Shown in pieces: positions 21,445-34,082 of a stretch of 64,000 nucleotides of DNA. Each line of letters opens with the position of its first letter. Positions within the stretch are counted from its first letter, which is position 1. Under the pieces are notes generated by a model. It saw only the letters and a list, made by a program, of their open reading frames with translations. It was not told the DNA's origin and did no database searches. Origin of the DNA: Coffea arabica (taxonomy: Eukaryota; Streptophyta; Magnoliopsida; Gentianales; Rubiaceae); assembly GCF_036785885.1 (NCBI RefSeq), contig NC_092319.1:17688983-17752982 (forward strand), written 5' to 3'. The position numbers were made by a program, and so were the translations under genes.

Positions 21445-23470
21445 ACCTCACCATTCCCTTCCCTCCCTTCTCCCCCCACACCCAACCTCTAGATTCATAT
21501 CCCCGTGATCCAATATATTTAACTTTGCCTAGAATAATGAAAATATAAAAATGAAAATTGATTACAATGATTGCAATTATTAGCATCTAAAAATGGAAAT
21601 GAAAAACTGATAATATTTATAATATCCTCTACTACAATCAAAATATATATATATATATATATATTTTTTAACATAGCAAATACATATTTACATATGAAAA
21701 CAACAATAAGAATACATAAAATAATTAATGATACCAAAATTTATCTTTAGTGTTTGGATTTTGCACTCTTATTCAATTCTAATCAGGGTCAAATTTGGGT
21801 CGAATACATACAAATTAAGTAGTATTTGAAGGTCGAATGCTCTATATCTTTCTCTTAAACTATAATGTTATTTTTTTAAAATTTTTGGTAGAATTGGTGT
21901 TATTATTATCATTATTTTTTATCAAAAATGAATATTTCAAAAAAAAATTCCATGTTAAAAGGCCAGTAGTACTTTGTTTTTTATTTAGTGATTTCATAAT
22001 TTAGATTTCATGAATAGTATCATTCTTGATTTTTTAAATCCATGACATTATTTCCTTTTTGTTTTCTATTTAATTTTACCCTATTGGGTAGGATTACTAA
22101 GTTAAAAGATAAAATATTATCATATACTTTTTACTTTTACTAAGTTTGGCAATGTTTTCTCTTTATTTACCCTCACACTAATAAACTTCAAACCAAATTT
22201 CTATATAAGTGGAGTCACTTCTTACTTATTTAAATTAGAAAGGTATGAAAGTCACTTCTTACTTAGGATAATATTATTTGCACTCCATTTTTTATTATTT
22301 ACAATCCCACCATTTGCTTTATCATATAATCTAATTAATGAAAACTATGATCGAAATGATTATTGAAGTGTGAATAAAAAAAATGGGAGTGTAAATAACA
22401 TTTCCTCTTACTTATTTAAATTAATAAGAAAGCGTGAAAGGATGTTATATTTGTTATCTCTTCTTATGGTTTTATAGAAGTCTTAATTGGATTAGAATCA
22501 TAAATAACGCAAGGCAATGGAGAAACATGATGGGTTGAAGTTCAAATAGGATAACATGCACGTTATCTAACAATTTGAAATAAAATGATTTTAAAAAGTA
22601 ATCAACAATTTCAAATGTGAAGAATAAATGTGGAAGTTGAGGGGAATATAGTTTATAAATTAAATTAAATATGAAATGCTAGAAAAATGGAATTGGGAGT
22701 GGGAAGATGTGTAGAAGCTTGTTGCTAAAAATCCCTTCTCAAATTTATATAGATATAGATTTTCTAGAAAACAAAATCAGCATTCAAGAATGTTTTGTGC
22801 AAAGTAATTTTATTTGTTTAAAAATTTTCATCTATACTTAACATTTAATCTTACATGTTTTTAAACCTACTCCGCTTTTTCTCTTTTTCTTTTAAACATA
22901 TTAATTCAATATAAAAACACGCATGTGTACAATGTTTATGGGTGGATATCTATCCTATTGTTTAATTAGAATTTTGCTTACTTAAATTAACCAATGACAT
23001 TCATTTATAGGGAAAAAAATGTTAGCCATTTCAAGCTAATATAAAAAAAGTATCCTTAATTACCAAAATATCATAAGACATAGTCACATATATGCATATA
23101 AATAGGTCTCGGTAAAGTCTAAATTTGGATTTAGATTTAAATAGAAATCATACAAAACCCAAAATTTGGGTTTAGATTTGGATTTCAATCATAAAGAACC
23201 AGATTTACTTAGATAAATAGTAATCTCCCGGGTGTTGGATTTTCGTTAATACGCTACCCATTAACATAGCTATGGTGATTGCCTTAACCCTTTGTTCCCT
23301 TTCATCTCATCCATCCATAAGGTGCATTTCATCCTATCCATGAAATTTGCCTAAAAATGTATTCTAAAATTTTCTTGGATAACATATGATATGATAAAGG
23401 TGGATCTAGGCCTCCCAAATTCCAATTTACCCCCATTTCAAGGTAAATTAGTAATTTTAACTTTTGTTAC
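21445..23470. other. AT-rich intergenic region with one MITE
   Basis: Between hAT element 2 and the synthetase gene I see no coding sequence. It holds an AT microsatellite (about 21641-21664), a MITE (22272-22400) and many A/T runs. Confidence 0.55.
22272..22400. mobile_element. Short MITE (~129 bp)
   Basis: Left end tattatttgcactcc and right end ggagtgtaaataaca form a ~15-bp terminal inverted repeat. The similarity extends inward through the T-rich ...ttttttatt segment. A direct repeat of a cttacttatttaaatta segment flanks it at a distance. The superfamily is not assigned. Confidence 0.65.
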
Positions 23471-23719
23471 TCCATTTTTTCACGGCAATTAGCATAAATA
23501 TTTTGTTTCACCAATTTTTTATTTTTATTTTTATTTTTTTGTGAATTACATTTTTTGTTGGGTAAATTACACCACGGACAGACTTGTGAGAAATCTTGTG
23601 AGGCCCCTGGGGCTATGATGCGTGATTTGCTTAATTGCCCCCAACCTCCACCACAGCTAAGAGCCACACCACCAAAATCCTACCGAACACCAAGAAAAGC
23701 CACCAACAAACCATCCTCA

Positions 23720-24088
23720 ATGGTGGCTTCTCTCCCCCACCGCATGGCGTCATCATTGTACTCCTCCTTGAACCCTCTACTAACCCCTTCTCTCCGACTC
23801 CTGTCGAACCCACTTCCCGTTTTCTCCTCCTCTATCCCACGGAGCACAGAAACTGTAATCAATTTTTCATCTTTCAGTAGGACTTCTAGCAGTAAAAGTG
23901 GTGAAATTTGTGGAACCAAGAGGAATGGAGTTCCCCTATCCTGGGCTTTGGCGACTGATTCTTCGGGCTCCACTGCTGCTGCTGTGTCTACAGAAGAAGG
24001 GAAAAAGGATGGGGTTTCATCTTCTGAGGGCAGAGTCGTGCTTCCAACTAACGAATCATCAGAGATACTGCTAAGAATTCGGCATACA
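23720..24088 (+). CDS. EMB2761: Threonyl-tRNA synthetase exon 1 (transit peptide)
   Basis: Encodes residues 1-123, rich in Ser, Pro and Arg with few acids in the first 60. It ends ...RHT at a GTAAGA donor (24089), so the intron falls inside the HxxxH editing motif. Downstream Met at 23744 is an alternative start, and upstream in-frame Met codons near 23615 may be untranslated. Confidence 0.85.
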
Positions 24089-27000
24089 GTAAGAAACTGA
24101 GATTACACTGGAAAAGATTTTATGGTTTTTGTTAGTTTATTATATGGATATATGCTGATCTGGCATAGTGATTTTTGGGTGAAATAATTAGTAGCTAGAA
24201 GCAATTGGATGTTGTCCATTTGATATGATGCGCAAAGGTAATATGCACCAGGTGGTTGAAATTTTCTGTTATTTGGGAATTAATCATATTCTCTGTTGGA
24301 TTCAAGTTGAATGTCTTGGTGTGACGCGAAATGAGTATTGATAAGGGATGAAATTGAAAGTAATTGTACTTCAATTAGGTGACGTTAAAAAAATTGAAAT
24401 CTACTGTATCAATTAAGTGAAATGCGAAGAGACAGTGGGGAACATCTAGACCACTTATATCTGTAGCAATATGTGGAAAATTAAATGAGATAATGAATTG
24501 TATATGTTACAAACAGTTGTACATAGTAGCTAAGGTGGGAAGAAAAGAAATGCAAGAGAAATTATTTAGAGTTTTTCTTTTTGTCTTGTGGGGTAAAACA
24601 AAGTGGGAGAATCCTGGTTTTGGAAATTTTGAATTTTGTCAAGTGTAGGAAAATTATAGAGTTGTTGATTCAAACATATTTTTTTTTAATGTGTTGATTT
24701 TCCAGTGATTAAATTGACAATGAATTGGTCTTTACACATGTAAACATTCATGTTTTATGACTCATTTGACAGGATATTCGGAGTCTAAAACTGAAACTCT
24801 ACTAATTTGAAGCATTATAGGCTTTTAAGAGGAGAAATTAATGAAATTAAAGAAGCAAGGGTATTATGAGATGGTCCTTTACTTCTGCGACATCTTCAAG
24901 GAATGATAAGAGTACCATCACAGAAATCAGATTCTGCTGCTGGAAATGTGATCTTATTGCAGCATATTGAGGTTGCAGATGATGAATGGGGATTCATCAT
25001 CCCAGTTTAGTTGGATGGTCCTCTTCCATGGTCAAAGTATAAAGCAATTGTTAGAATGCAATTAATGTGATGCAAGGAAATTTAACGTTCACAAATTATT
25101 ATTCATGAGTACCGGCGCTGCTGATGTAGTTGTACTTTATTGACTATTTGCATTAGGACTTGTTGTTTCCTTTTTTTTTTTTTAATTTTTTCAGCCTCAG
25201 GATTCATGTTTTGTGTTTGCAGTTTAGTTATTTACTTGGAGGAGAGGGACTCCTTTTTAGATAAGACTTTTAGCTTAGAGTTAGACTTATACGAATTTCT
25301 CTTTTCAACATTGTGTTGGATTACTTTCAATTCTTGTTTGGGGTGTCAATGAGAGTTTCGTGTCCGTAAATTCTATCTTAGAATCTTACATTTTGTGCTA
25401 TCCCAGCCTCCCTGCACTTGGTGTTGTTTTGGTTCACTTATAAATAAATTTTGAATTGAATTATGAGTTTCCCTCTTGGGCTTCCACCCGCATCATAAAT
25501 AGAAAGCTGAATGAAACCCAACAGGCAACTTATTAATACTACCCTAAGAAGCTATTTGTAACAACACACAAGGGCAATAATTAATAGGGCTAACTAGTGT
25601 CATTAGTCAATTTAGCTCAAACATGAAGATCTACATATAAAAAGGTGAAGTATAATTTTTTGCAAATCTATAGGTAGTTTATGATCTATGATGAAGCAAC
25701 ATGAATTTAAGCATAGATTGCAGCATTTATGATTGGTCTTCTTGTGATGTACTTCCATTTGAAGAAGGCTTTTTTCTTTTGTTTAATTTTGAAATGAATG
25801 TTAAAGGATGCCAATCTATTGAAAGGACCTTCATTGAGATGGACTCCTAAGAAATCCAGTTAAATATTGAGTATATTTTAAACCTTTTGAGCGTTAACTA
25901 ACAAATAACCAATTCGTCCTTGTTGAGTAGATGACTTACGCCTTCTACTTGACAACAATGGCTAATGACAAAAATAAAACTCTGTTGTTGTCTTTTAGGA
26001 CATATATATCATGCAATGTAAGGTACTATGTCAATAATAACTCCAATTTTTTTTCTATTTATTGAATTATCTAAATTGAAATAATTGTGACTTGCATTTC
26101 TTTTGACATTTTTATTTTGATATTTTAAGCTATTTGATAAAAAATGTCATTAACTTTGGTATAGGTTTATCAAAAATAATTGAATTATTGTAGTCTAGGT
26201 ACGAGCGGCATTTGTGAGAAGTTTATAAATTGAACAACGATCAATGTTTTTTCCCTCATGGAACTTGTGACGAACTCCTGTAATAAAATGCGGAAGCAGC
26301 TACACTTTGCTTTGAGTGCATTGGAGGTTTTCAATTTTACCAGTGCAACAATTGTTGAGGTTTCATAGGATGCTCGAGAATTTCATTATCACTAAAGCTA
26401 ACCATTGCTGACTCAAACAGTTGGAACAATGTCTCTTTACTGTTGTTAAAGATTTAGATAAATTAACTCCATTAGAAAATTAGAATCTTTTATCTCTATT
26501 TTTTTTGAGTTCCTGATAAATCCTTTAGATATTGAGTCAAAGAAGCTAATCATCCCCAAAGATCTTGGTCAAAGCAGGGATATACCAAATGTGGATATGT
26601 GCCGAAGCCCTGGTTGAGAGAATGCTGTCATATTGGACACCTTATTCTGCAATGGATTTTTGACCATTGCCCTATATTTAGTGTCTATTGGGTGTTTCTC
26701 AATTATTATTGTTAGGAAACTAAAATTGTCCCATATTGATATACCAAGGATTGCTAGCCATATATAAAGATTTTGGGCCACTCCACACATTGCCAATTGG
26801 TTTTGAGATGGAAGCCCAAGTTCTTTATCATGGTAACAAAGTCTAGTTACAACAACTCTCCTAATACAAGGGTCTAATGTAGACACTCGGATGAAAAGTT
26901 GATGCTATCCCAACTTAGTGTCCGATGTGTGACGAAGGAGATTGTTGAGTTTATCCCACATCGGTTGTGGAAGGGGTAGGAAGCCTTCTTACCCCAAAAG

Positions 27001-30000
27001 CTAGTTCAAGGGGTGAGGCTTTCCCTCACACTTATAACCAATTGATTGTGGAAGAGGCAGGGTGCTATTGGGCCTTCTTACTCCAAAAGCTAGCTCAAGG
27101 GGTGAAGTTTTCCATCATACTTATAACCAAAGCACCCTGTCCCTTCTACTATTGATGTGTGATAAACTCAACAATTTCCCCCATTACACTCCGGATACTA
27201 GGTTGGGACAGCATCAACCTTTCATCTGAGTGTCTACATTGGACCCTAATATTGGGGGAGTTGTCGTAACCGGAATTTGATACCACAATAAAAAACTTGG
27301 GCTTCCATCTCAAAACCAATTGGCAATGAGTGGAGTGGCCCAAGATCTTTATATATATGGCTGGCAATCCTTGGTATATCAATGTGGGATAATTTTAGTT
27401 TCCTAACAATTATTGTTATTTTTTAAAATGAACAAGCTCTTTACAGTACATATAAGCAGTGGTGAAAAGGATATCATGAGCATGTGAAGACAAATATTGC
27501 AATCATGTAAATGCAAAAAGAGAAAAAAAAAAAATTAGCAGTAACGATACTTAGTCTGTCAGAAAGGCCAAGCTGGTGGAAGTTTGGAGGTAAATGGGGT
27601 GTGGAGACAGCTATTTGGCTTTAAAATATATTATGGAATGTGAAGCTGCTATTGACATAGCTAAAAGTGCACTCATCAAGGTTTTCTTGTGATTGTGATA
27701 ACCGATGGTTTTTTCTCTTTTTTTTTTTTAGGAATTGAAAATGGAAGAAACTCAACCCATTCTTGTGTGGCCTATGGGGAACAAGTGGTTTAGAGATGTT
27801 CATTTTTCCAGGTATAAGAGCATCAAGGAATATTTTGGTCATAGGATTCTTGTTTATTTAAACACATAGATAAGCAGTTAAGTTACCTTCATTTGGTCTG
27901 TCTTTCAATTGTAGAGAAGGGGAAAAATGTATAGTTTCTCAATTATTCTGGGCCACCAAAGATGGTGAGCTCATGCAGATATTGACATTAGCTGGGGAGG
28001 ATTAGAGTGTCTTGGCATGGCTTATGCATTAACTGTGTGCAGATCTTCTGTTAGCAAGTGGAAGTTCACTCCGAATGCTTTAGGGATGGGCTTCAGCATC
28101 AAGATAGTCCTTCCCTAATGTTTGACCGAGTGCAACATCAGAGTGCCTCCAGGAGGCAGACTCAAGTGTGTACAAATCATGCTTGATTCTAGAGCAATGA
28201 GAAGGGAACAATTTGTTCTACACTTGAACTCCTGTTGGTATTAACCTGCTGTTAATTCCTCACAACAAGAGAAGCAGCATACATCTGTCTCGTTCGCTTG
28301 TCCTATATGTCTATATGACTATACTTTGCGGCTGATTGACCAAATCAAACTGCTCGAAGGCATTAAGCTTTGTCTGCCTCCGGTCCCTTTTAACTAAATT
28401 TTGTATTGGGTGACTTTATCACAAAAATAAGCTCAAATATTTCTGTCTTTGGGTTGGAGCAGATGAAAGTAGTTTTGCGGACAGACTTTTGATCTGAAGC
28501 AGTGTATTTGCAACTATGGTAAAATTTATAAAGAATGAAGATTCCTTAATTCCATGAGTAGATTATTTCCATCTGATAATCCTCTCTTTTATTGCCACGA
28601 TTTTATGGGAGTCTTGTAGCTTTACAAAATCATGTATGTTTCCCCTTTTTTGGCATTTTCAAACTGCGCAAGTGGGAGAAGGAACCACATTGGTTAGGGG
28701 AATCTAAGAAATGTAACTGATGTCTCCCTTACAAAGAATTTTCTGGAAAAGCAACTTGGGAGTCATTGCTTTTACAATGTTAGAAAGTGGGAACCCAAAC
28801 TGCAGTTGATTATTATTTCAGTTAGAGTAGAATTTTGGAGTTCGTATTCCTAACACATATTGCACTTCAGAGATGTGGTACATTGTGATGAAAGATCTGG
28901 AAAACCAACTTTCTTGCACAATCCATTTTCAGCAACCTCAATGCTTACAAAAAGCAGGTAGCAGTATGAAATAAAAAAAACAACAATGTGGTGTTTTGTG
29001 TAGTTTCTTCCTTTCTGAATTTTCATTTTACTCATTCTTAGTTTTGTTTACTTTTCCTTTTATCATTCTATTTATTTCCAAGTGCACTAAGAGTTATAGA
29101 TATTGAACTGGCAAAAAGAACTTCAATGATACCCTATGACTGAAGAAGAAAGTACAGAACTCTAGCTGCAGAATTTCTGCCTGTTTGAAAAGAACTTCTT
29201 TTTGCAGTGTGCACATGTGATGGCTATGGCTGTTCAAAGGCTCTACCCAGATGCAAAAGTGACAATTGGTCCATGGATTGAAAATGGTTTTTACTATGAC
29301 TTTGATATGGAGCCATTAACTGACAAGGACCTCAAGAAAATCAAGAAGGAAATGGTAAGCAGGCTCATTATTTTGTTTTTTTTTCCCTTTCTGTTATATG
29401 GGTGTTCACTGTGACAGTGCTGAATAATATTCATTTTCTATACTTTCTGGGTACAGAATTTATTTCTTGAATCATCTGTAGGATTGTATCATTGGGCAAA
29501 ACTTACCACTAATTAGAGAAGAAGTTAGCCGAGATGAAGCTCAAAGAAGGATACTTGCTGTCAATGAACCTTACAAGATAGAAATCTTGGAAAGCATTAA
29601 GGAGGAACCTATCACCATATATCATATTGGTAAAGCCCTTCAAATAATCCAATCAACCCTCTTGCCTGCCCCCTCTCTTCTCCTAGCCCCTTCTCCTCCC
29701 CTGCCTTGAGGTTTTTGTCCTCCAACTTTTATCTTCAGTTATATTTAAAACTTATTTGCTTTTCAAACTGTTGGGAATTTTGTTGTCCTCCCGTGGTAAA
29801 TTTGTCATAGTGCTTGTGTTTTGCAAATCTTGTGGGGTTTTTCTGCATGCCTACACATCACTTGCAGCACTTGTCATCTGAAGTGGCTGTTGTTGTATTA
29901 GTTATTTGTTATAGAAAGAATATTTAGAATTTTAATGGAACTTCTGCATATGAGTAGAGTTTTGCATTTGTCTCAGTGATACGTACTTGGGTTGGTTCAG

Positions 30001-33000
30001 AATCTGATAAAATTTTTTGATGAACTAATTTACCCGGAAACTTGGTATTTGGTCCAAGGCTCTGCTAGGTTGTAATGCTGTGAAGTGTTATAGCTTCGAC
30101 TTTGTGTCTGATTATTTATATACCTTTGGAGAGAGGGTAGAGATAAGAAAAGGAGAGAATGAAGTGAAGAAGTATTGCACTGTCCATACCAGAATTTGAT
30201 TTAACTGTGCTATGCTTGAGCTTAGTTGGACACTGTAAGTGGGTTGTAAAAAAGAATTATTAACTCTGATATTTGAAAGGAAATACATCCAGTCAAAGCA
30301 CACCCAATTTTTGAAAAGTAGGGGTTTCCTTTAGGTTAATCCCGCATAGTGTTCTTGTTGAAAATAGGTCCTATTAAGAAAATACAAACCATGTGAAATC
30401 AGTAGGATTTGATGAAGCTTGTAGGACTTTCTGGTTATAGGGTCGTGTATTCTAGGTGGGGTAGCTGCTGCAGAACTTCAAACTATTAAAGACAAAAGAA
30501 ATTTGAAATACAGTTGTTAATTATAGCATTTGAAGATAATTGATTCGTTTTAGTGGCCAGAAATACTTGGCACATCAGTGTGGTGTTTTTAATGAGCTGC
30601 TCTGAAGTTCTTCTGTAATTGTAAGACAGGAGGAATGAGTTATTATGATGTCTACATAATCTGCTGGATGTACTAATCTGCACACTGACCTCGTCCTTAT
30701 AAACCTATGCTCTTTTCATTTGTTTATTTTCATACTCACTGCTCGTTGTCTTTATACCAGGCAATGAATGGTGGGATCTTTGTGCTGGGCCTCATGTTGA
30801 ATCGACAGGAAATATTAGAAGGAAAGCTGTTCAACTTGAATCAGTTGCCGGTGCCTACTGGAGAGGAGACACAAATAAGCCAATGCTACAAAGGATCTAT
30901 GGTACAGCATGGGAAGATGAAGAACAATTGAAAGCATACCTTCATTTTAAAGAAGAAGCAAAACGCCGGGATCACCGGCGAATTGGACAAGATCTTGATC
31001 TGTTCTCTATACAGGTATAGGTAGGACAAGTTATACATGTCCGTGTAGTTTGAGCTAGTTGGTTCCTCATGCTAGCCTTACTTGTGAAGTATCTTGATTG
31101 CTGCATTTACCATGGATCATAAAGCATAAATTTGTCAATTTAAAAACTACAGGATGAAGCGGGTGGAGGGTTAGTGTTCTGGCATCCCAAGGGTGCTGTT
31201 GTAAGGCATATTATAGAAGATGCGTGGAAGAAGATTCATATTCAACGTGGTTATGATCTACTTTACACTCCACATGTGGCAAAGGCAGATCTATGGAAGA
31301 TCAGTGGTCATCTGGATTTCTACAAAGAAAATATGTTTGATCAGATGGAGATTGAGGAAGAACTTTATCAGCTTCGGCCAATGAATTGCCCTTACCATAT
31401 ACTTGTTTACAAAAGGAAGTTACACTCGTACAGGGATTTTCCAATCAGGGTTGCAGAGCTTGGAACGGTATATAGATATGAATTATCTGGTAGCTTGCAT
31501 GGCCTGTTCCGTGTGAGAGGTTTTACCCAGGTGTAGTTCCTTTGCCTACAGACATCAACTATTTAAATGATTGGCCTTTGTTATGGGTTCACCAATGTAG
31601 CTAAATTCCTGACAGTCTCATGCCTTTTACTTGAATTGCATGAAGAACCAGAGGGTCAATTGCTGATGTTGTGACAGTTTCCTCAGCAAATGAGATCATA
31701 CACAATAAGAGGGTGCTTTTGATGTTTATGCCTAAGCATAATGGAGACAATTAATATGATTTTTGTGGTCTCTAATTTTTCACTTAGATTTTAGTCATCC
31801 ATGCTTTCTTATGAATGCAATAAAAGAGATATCAATGTAGTTCAAAACCAAAATTAAGTTCGACTGAGAAAAATTAAGTTGTAATCTTTAGGGGTGGGAT
31901 CACACCTTCTATCAAAAAGAGTATGATCCATTACCTAAAAGCTATGCTTCCTTGTGAGAAGTGTAAATGCTGGCAGAATGCTTCCTCTAATGTGAGGTAG
32001 ATTTATACTTGATGGGGACTACAGTACTTGTGATCTTTGACTCGCATAATTGTTATGCACTTTTTCTTAGATGCATGTTCATTGTAATGCAATTTTTTCT
32101 AGATGCAACATGTTGCTCACTATATTGGTATTGCTTTGGTTGTAAACTTTCCAGGATGATGCACACATATTTTGTTTAGAACATCAAATAAAAGATGAAA
32201 TTAGGGGTGTACTGGATCTTACTGAGGAAATATTGCTGCAATTTGGTTTTGATAAGTACGAAGTAAACCTTTCCACAAGGCCAGACAAAGCTGTGGGAAA
32301 CGATGATATATGGGTGAAAGCAACCTCTGCCTTGAAGGATGCTTTAAATGATAAAAGATGGAGCTATCAGATTGACGAAGGTGGTGGTGCTTTCTATGGT
32401 CCAAAGATTGATCTCAAAATTGAGGATGCTCTTGGAAGGAAGTGGCAATGCTCAACCATACAGGTAAAGATTGCTAATGTGATTTTCAAAACAATTTGAA
32501 ATATTTCAACGTGCATGTCCATGTTTATCTGCATCTTTTGCTTCTTTCTTCAGGATCCTTGTCCTTCCATGCACTGAAGAACTGAAAAAGAATGTACTTG
32601 GTCCAGTATGCCTACACATCTTTGATACTGTTTTGAAAACATTTTCACATTTCACTTGGGTCATGGTTGAATCAGTATCGATGAATGGAATAGAAAAGAT
32701 ATCTTTAAGCATGTATGAAACTGTAACCTACTTGTGACATTATGCATCAATCATTATATAAAGTGGAGTAAATTCAAGTTTTGAATTAAGAAAGTAGAGT
32801 GAAGGGTTTAGTTCCGTAAAGCAACTACGATTTTGAGATAAACTGCTGGGGATGAGGTCATTCCAACTGAAAGAGAAGTGAGAAATGAATCGTTAACTTC
32901 CTTTACTCGTCTTTATGTTGGCCTACAGGTGGATTTTAATTTACCCCAGCGTTTTGACATTACCTATGTTGATTCGGACCAAGAGAAGAAGCAGCCCCTC

Positions 33001-33699
33001 ATGATTCATCGTGCAGTTCTGGGATCCTTGGAGCGGTTTTTTGGAGTTCTCATAGAGCATTATGCTGGTGATTTCCCCTTGTGGCTTTCTCCTACCCAAG
33101 CTCGGATATTACCAGTCACAGATGCACAGGTATTTGCCACTTTATATTGTCCCAGATATATTGGGGGCTTAGTTGCAAGGCTAGGTGAGAATTAAACGGT
33201 TTGTTTGCATTAGGGAAGCTAGCCTATAGTCAAACCTTGCTTTAATATGTATTCTTTTCTCATTTGTTGCTGAGAAGAAGGGTAAGGAAACTAAGTCAAA
33301 ATGAATTAGGGATGGATATTTGACTTCTCTTAAACTGCTTAATCTTAATTGGTTGCGCAAAATTGCATAGAAAACTTATAGTGTCAAATCTTGGATTTTG
33401 GGATTTTCATGAATTTGTGATTGCACTCTTGTTTTCAGCTTGAATACTGCAACGAGATATGGAGGAGATTGAAAGCTAACGGTCTTCGGACTGAAATCTG
33501 CAGTGGGGAGCGTTTGCCTAAGCTTATTAGAAATGCAGAGAAGCAGAAAATCCCATTGATGGCTGTTGTTGGCCCCAAAGAGGCAGAAACACAAACTGTA
33601 ACTGTTAGGTCTAGGCATGGCGGGGAGTTGGGGACTATGCCAATTGATGAATTTATCACCCGAATCAAGTGTGCAGTTGAGAGCAGAACATTCCTCTGA
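23720..33699 (+). CDS. EMB2761: Threonyl-tRNA synthetase, organellar (chloroplast/mitochondrial) type, 8 exons
   Basis: A class II enzyme that attaches threonine to tRNA-Thr. The exons 23720-24088, 29208-29354, 29482-29629, 30761-31014, 31153-31530, 32155-32463, 32929-33129 and 33439-33699 all have GT-AG borders and join in phase to about 688 residues. The N-terminus is Ser/Thr/Arg-rich with few acidic residues, as in transit peptides. The editing domain follows (HxxxH at 122-126, CxGPH at 229-233), then the catalytic core with zinc ligands Cys385, His436 and His562, and the anticodon-binding domain (about 590-688). These ligands have exactly the spacing of the E. coli ligands 334/385/511. 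No TGS domain is present between the transit peptide and the editing domain, as expected for this plant organellar group. The start could be 23720 or 23744, with nearby in-frame Met codons further upstream. The symbol is assigned by similarity to the Arabidopsis gene EMB2761. Confidence 0.93.
24089..29207 (+). other. Intron 1 of the synthetase gene (5.1 kb)
   Basis: By far the longest intron of the gene. It contains a 699-bp palindromic repeat (26710-27408). The rest is AT-rich with no recognisable coding sequence. Confidence 0.85.
26710..27408. mobile_element. Palindromic TRIM-like repeat inside intron 1
   Basis: Starts tgttaggaaactaaaattg and ends with its reverse complement. Two arms of about 200-220 bp (26710-26915 and 27190-27408) are inverted copies of roughly 90% identity. 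Each arm looks like a short LTR: TG start, TATA-like tatataaag, and a tggta(a/t)ca motif at its inner end that resembles a primer binding site. The centre (26940-27180) has a further inverted pair, gttgagtttatc with its complement, and an ~85-bp direct duplication. The bases attat on both outer sides (26705-26709 and 27409-27413) would be a 5-bp target duplication, though in AT-rich sequence. Confidence 0.7.
29208..29354 (+). CDS. EMB2761: Threonyl-tRNA synthetase exon 2 (editing domain start)
   Basis: Residues 124-172, beginning CAHVMAMAV and containing [13 protein letters not shown], typical of the ThrRS editing domain. Acceptor tttgcag, donor gtaagc, both in phase 0. Confidence 0.93.
29482..29629 (+). 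CDS. EMB2761: Threonyl-tRNA synthetase exon 3
   Basis: Residues 173-221 plus one base of a split glycine codon. Contains the NEPYKIEIL and [10 protein letters not shown] segments of the second half of the editing domain. Confidence 0.92.
30761..31014 (+). CDS. EMB2761: Threonyl-tRNA synthetase exon 4
   Basis: Completes the split glycine and carries [13 protein letters not shown] with the editing residues Cys229 and His233. It ends with the linker helix [15 protein letters not shown] that leads into the catalytic core. Confidence 0.93.
31153..31530 (+). CDS. EMB2761: Threonyl-tRNA synthetase exon 5 (motifs 1-2, zinc Cys)
   Basis: Residues 307-432. [10 protein letters not shown] opens the catalytic core. 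MNCPYHI supplies the zinc ligand Cys385, and the [15 protein letters not shown] to RVRGFTQ region is class II motif 2. Confidence 0.95.
32155..32463 (+). CDS. EMB2761: Threonyl-tRNA synthetase exon 6
   Basis: Residues 433-535, starting DDAHIFC with the zinc ligand His436 and including the [12 protein letters not shown] active-site segment. Confidence 0.95.
32929..33129 (+). CDS. EMB2761: Threonyl-tRNA synthetase exon 7 (motif 3)
   Basis: Residues 536-602. [21 protein letters not shown] contains the zinc ligand His562 and class II motif 3. Confidence 0.95.
33439..33699 (+). CDS. EMB2761: Threonyl-tRNA synthetase exon 8 (anticodon-binding domain)
   Basis: Residues 603-688 and a TGA stop. It carries the C-terminal half of the anticodon-binding domain, with [20 protein letters not shown] and [10 protein letters not shown] segments. 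Confidence 0.95.
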   Translation, partial: LEYCNEIWRRLKANGLRTEICSGERLPKLIRNAEKQKIPLMAVVGPKEAETQTVTVRSRHGGELGTMPIDEFITRIKCAVESRTFL

Positions 33700-34082
33700 A
33701 CTTAGGTTGTCCTCTAACGACATGCTACAAGCTTAATAGGTAATTTTTTTGAGTATAAAAAATATATACATTCTGTAGATCGATTTGTAGTTCTTACTTC
33801 ACTGTGTAAAGTGGCACTATCAAGAACATTTGATATTAGTTAATACAAAAACATAAGAGTTAATTAACTCTTTTAACTGGAGCATTTGCTTGAGCATTCA
33901 ATATCCGTTTGAAATTTAAGTATAATGGCATCTTTTCTCTAAACAAGGGTGAGTGGAAGAAGGTAAGTCTTCTCTTACTTGCATGCCTCACTGGAAATTC
34001 ATCAGAGTAGGACGCATTATCTTTCAAGAAATATGGGTTAAAAACAAAAAAGTCTTCTTATGGTATACCTACCTAATATATA

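Noticed and set aside
23555..23719. Upstream extension of synthetase exon 1
   Set aside because: The open frame begins at a non-ATG codon and the upstream residues do not look like a transit peptide. Upstream Met codons near 23615 remain possible but unsupported.
27720..27812. Exon-like patch (acceptor-like T-run and AG, ~90 open bases, CAG-GT end) in intron 1 of the synthetase gene
   Set aside because: The peptide matches nothing I recognise in the synthetase family, and exons 1 and 2 join in phase without it.
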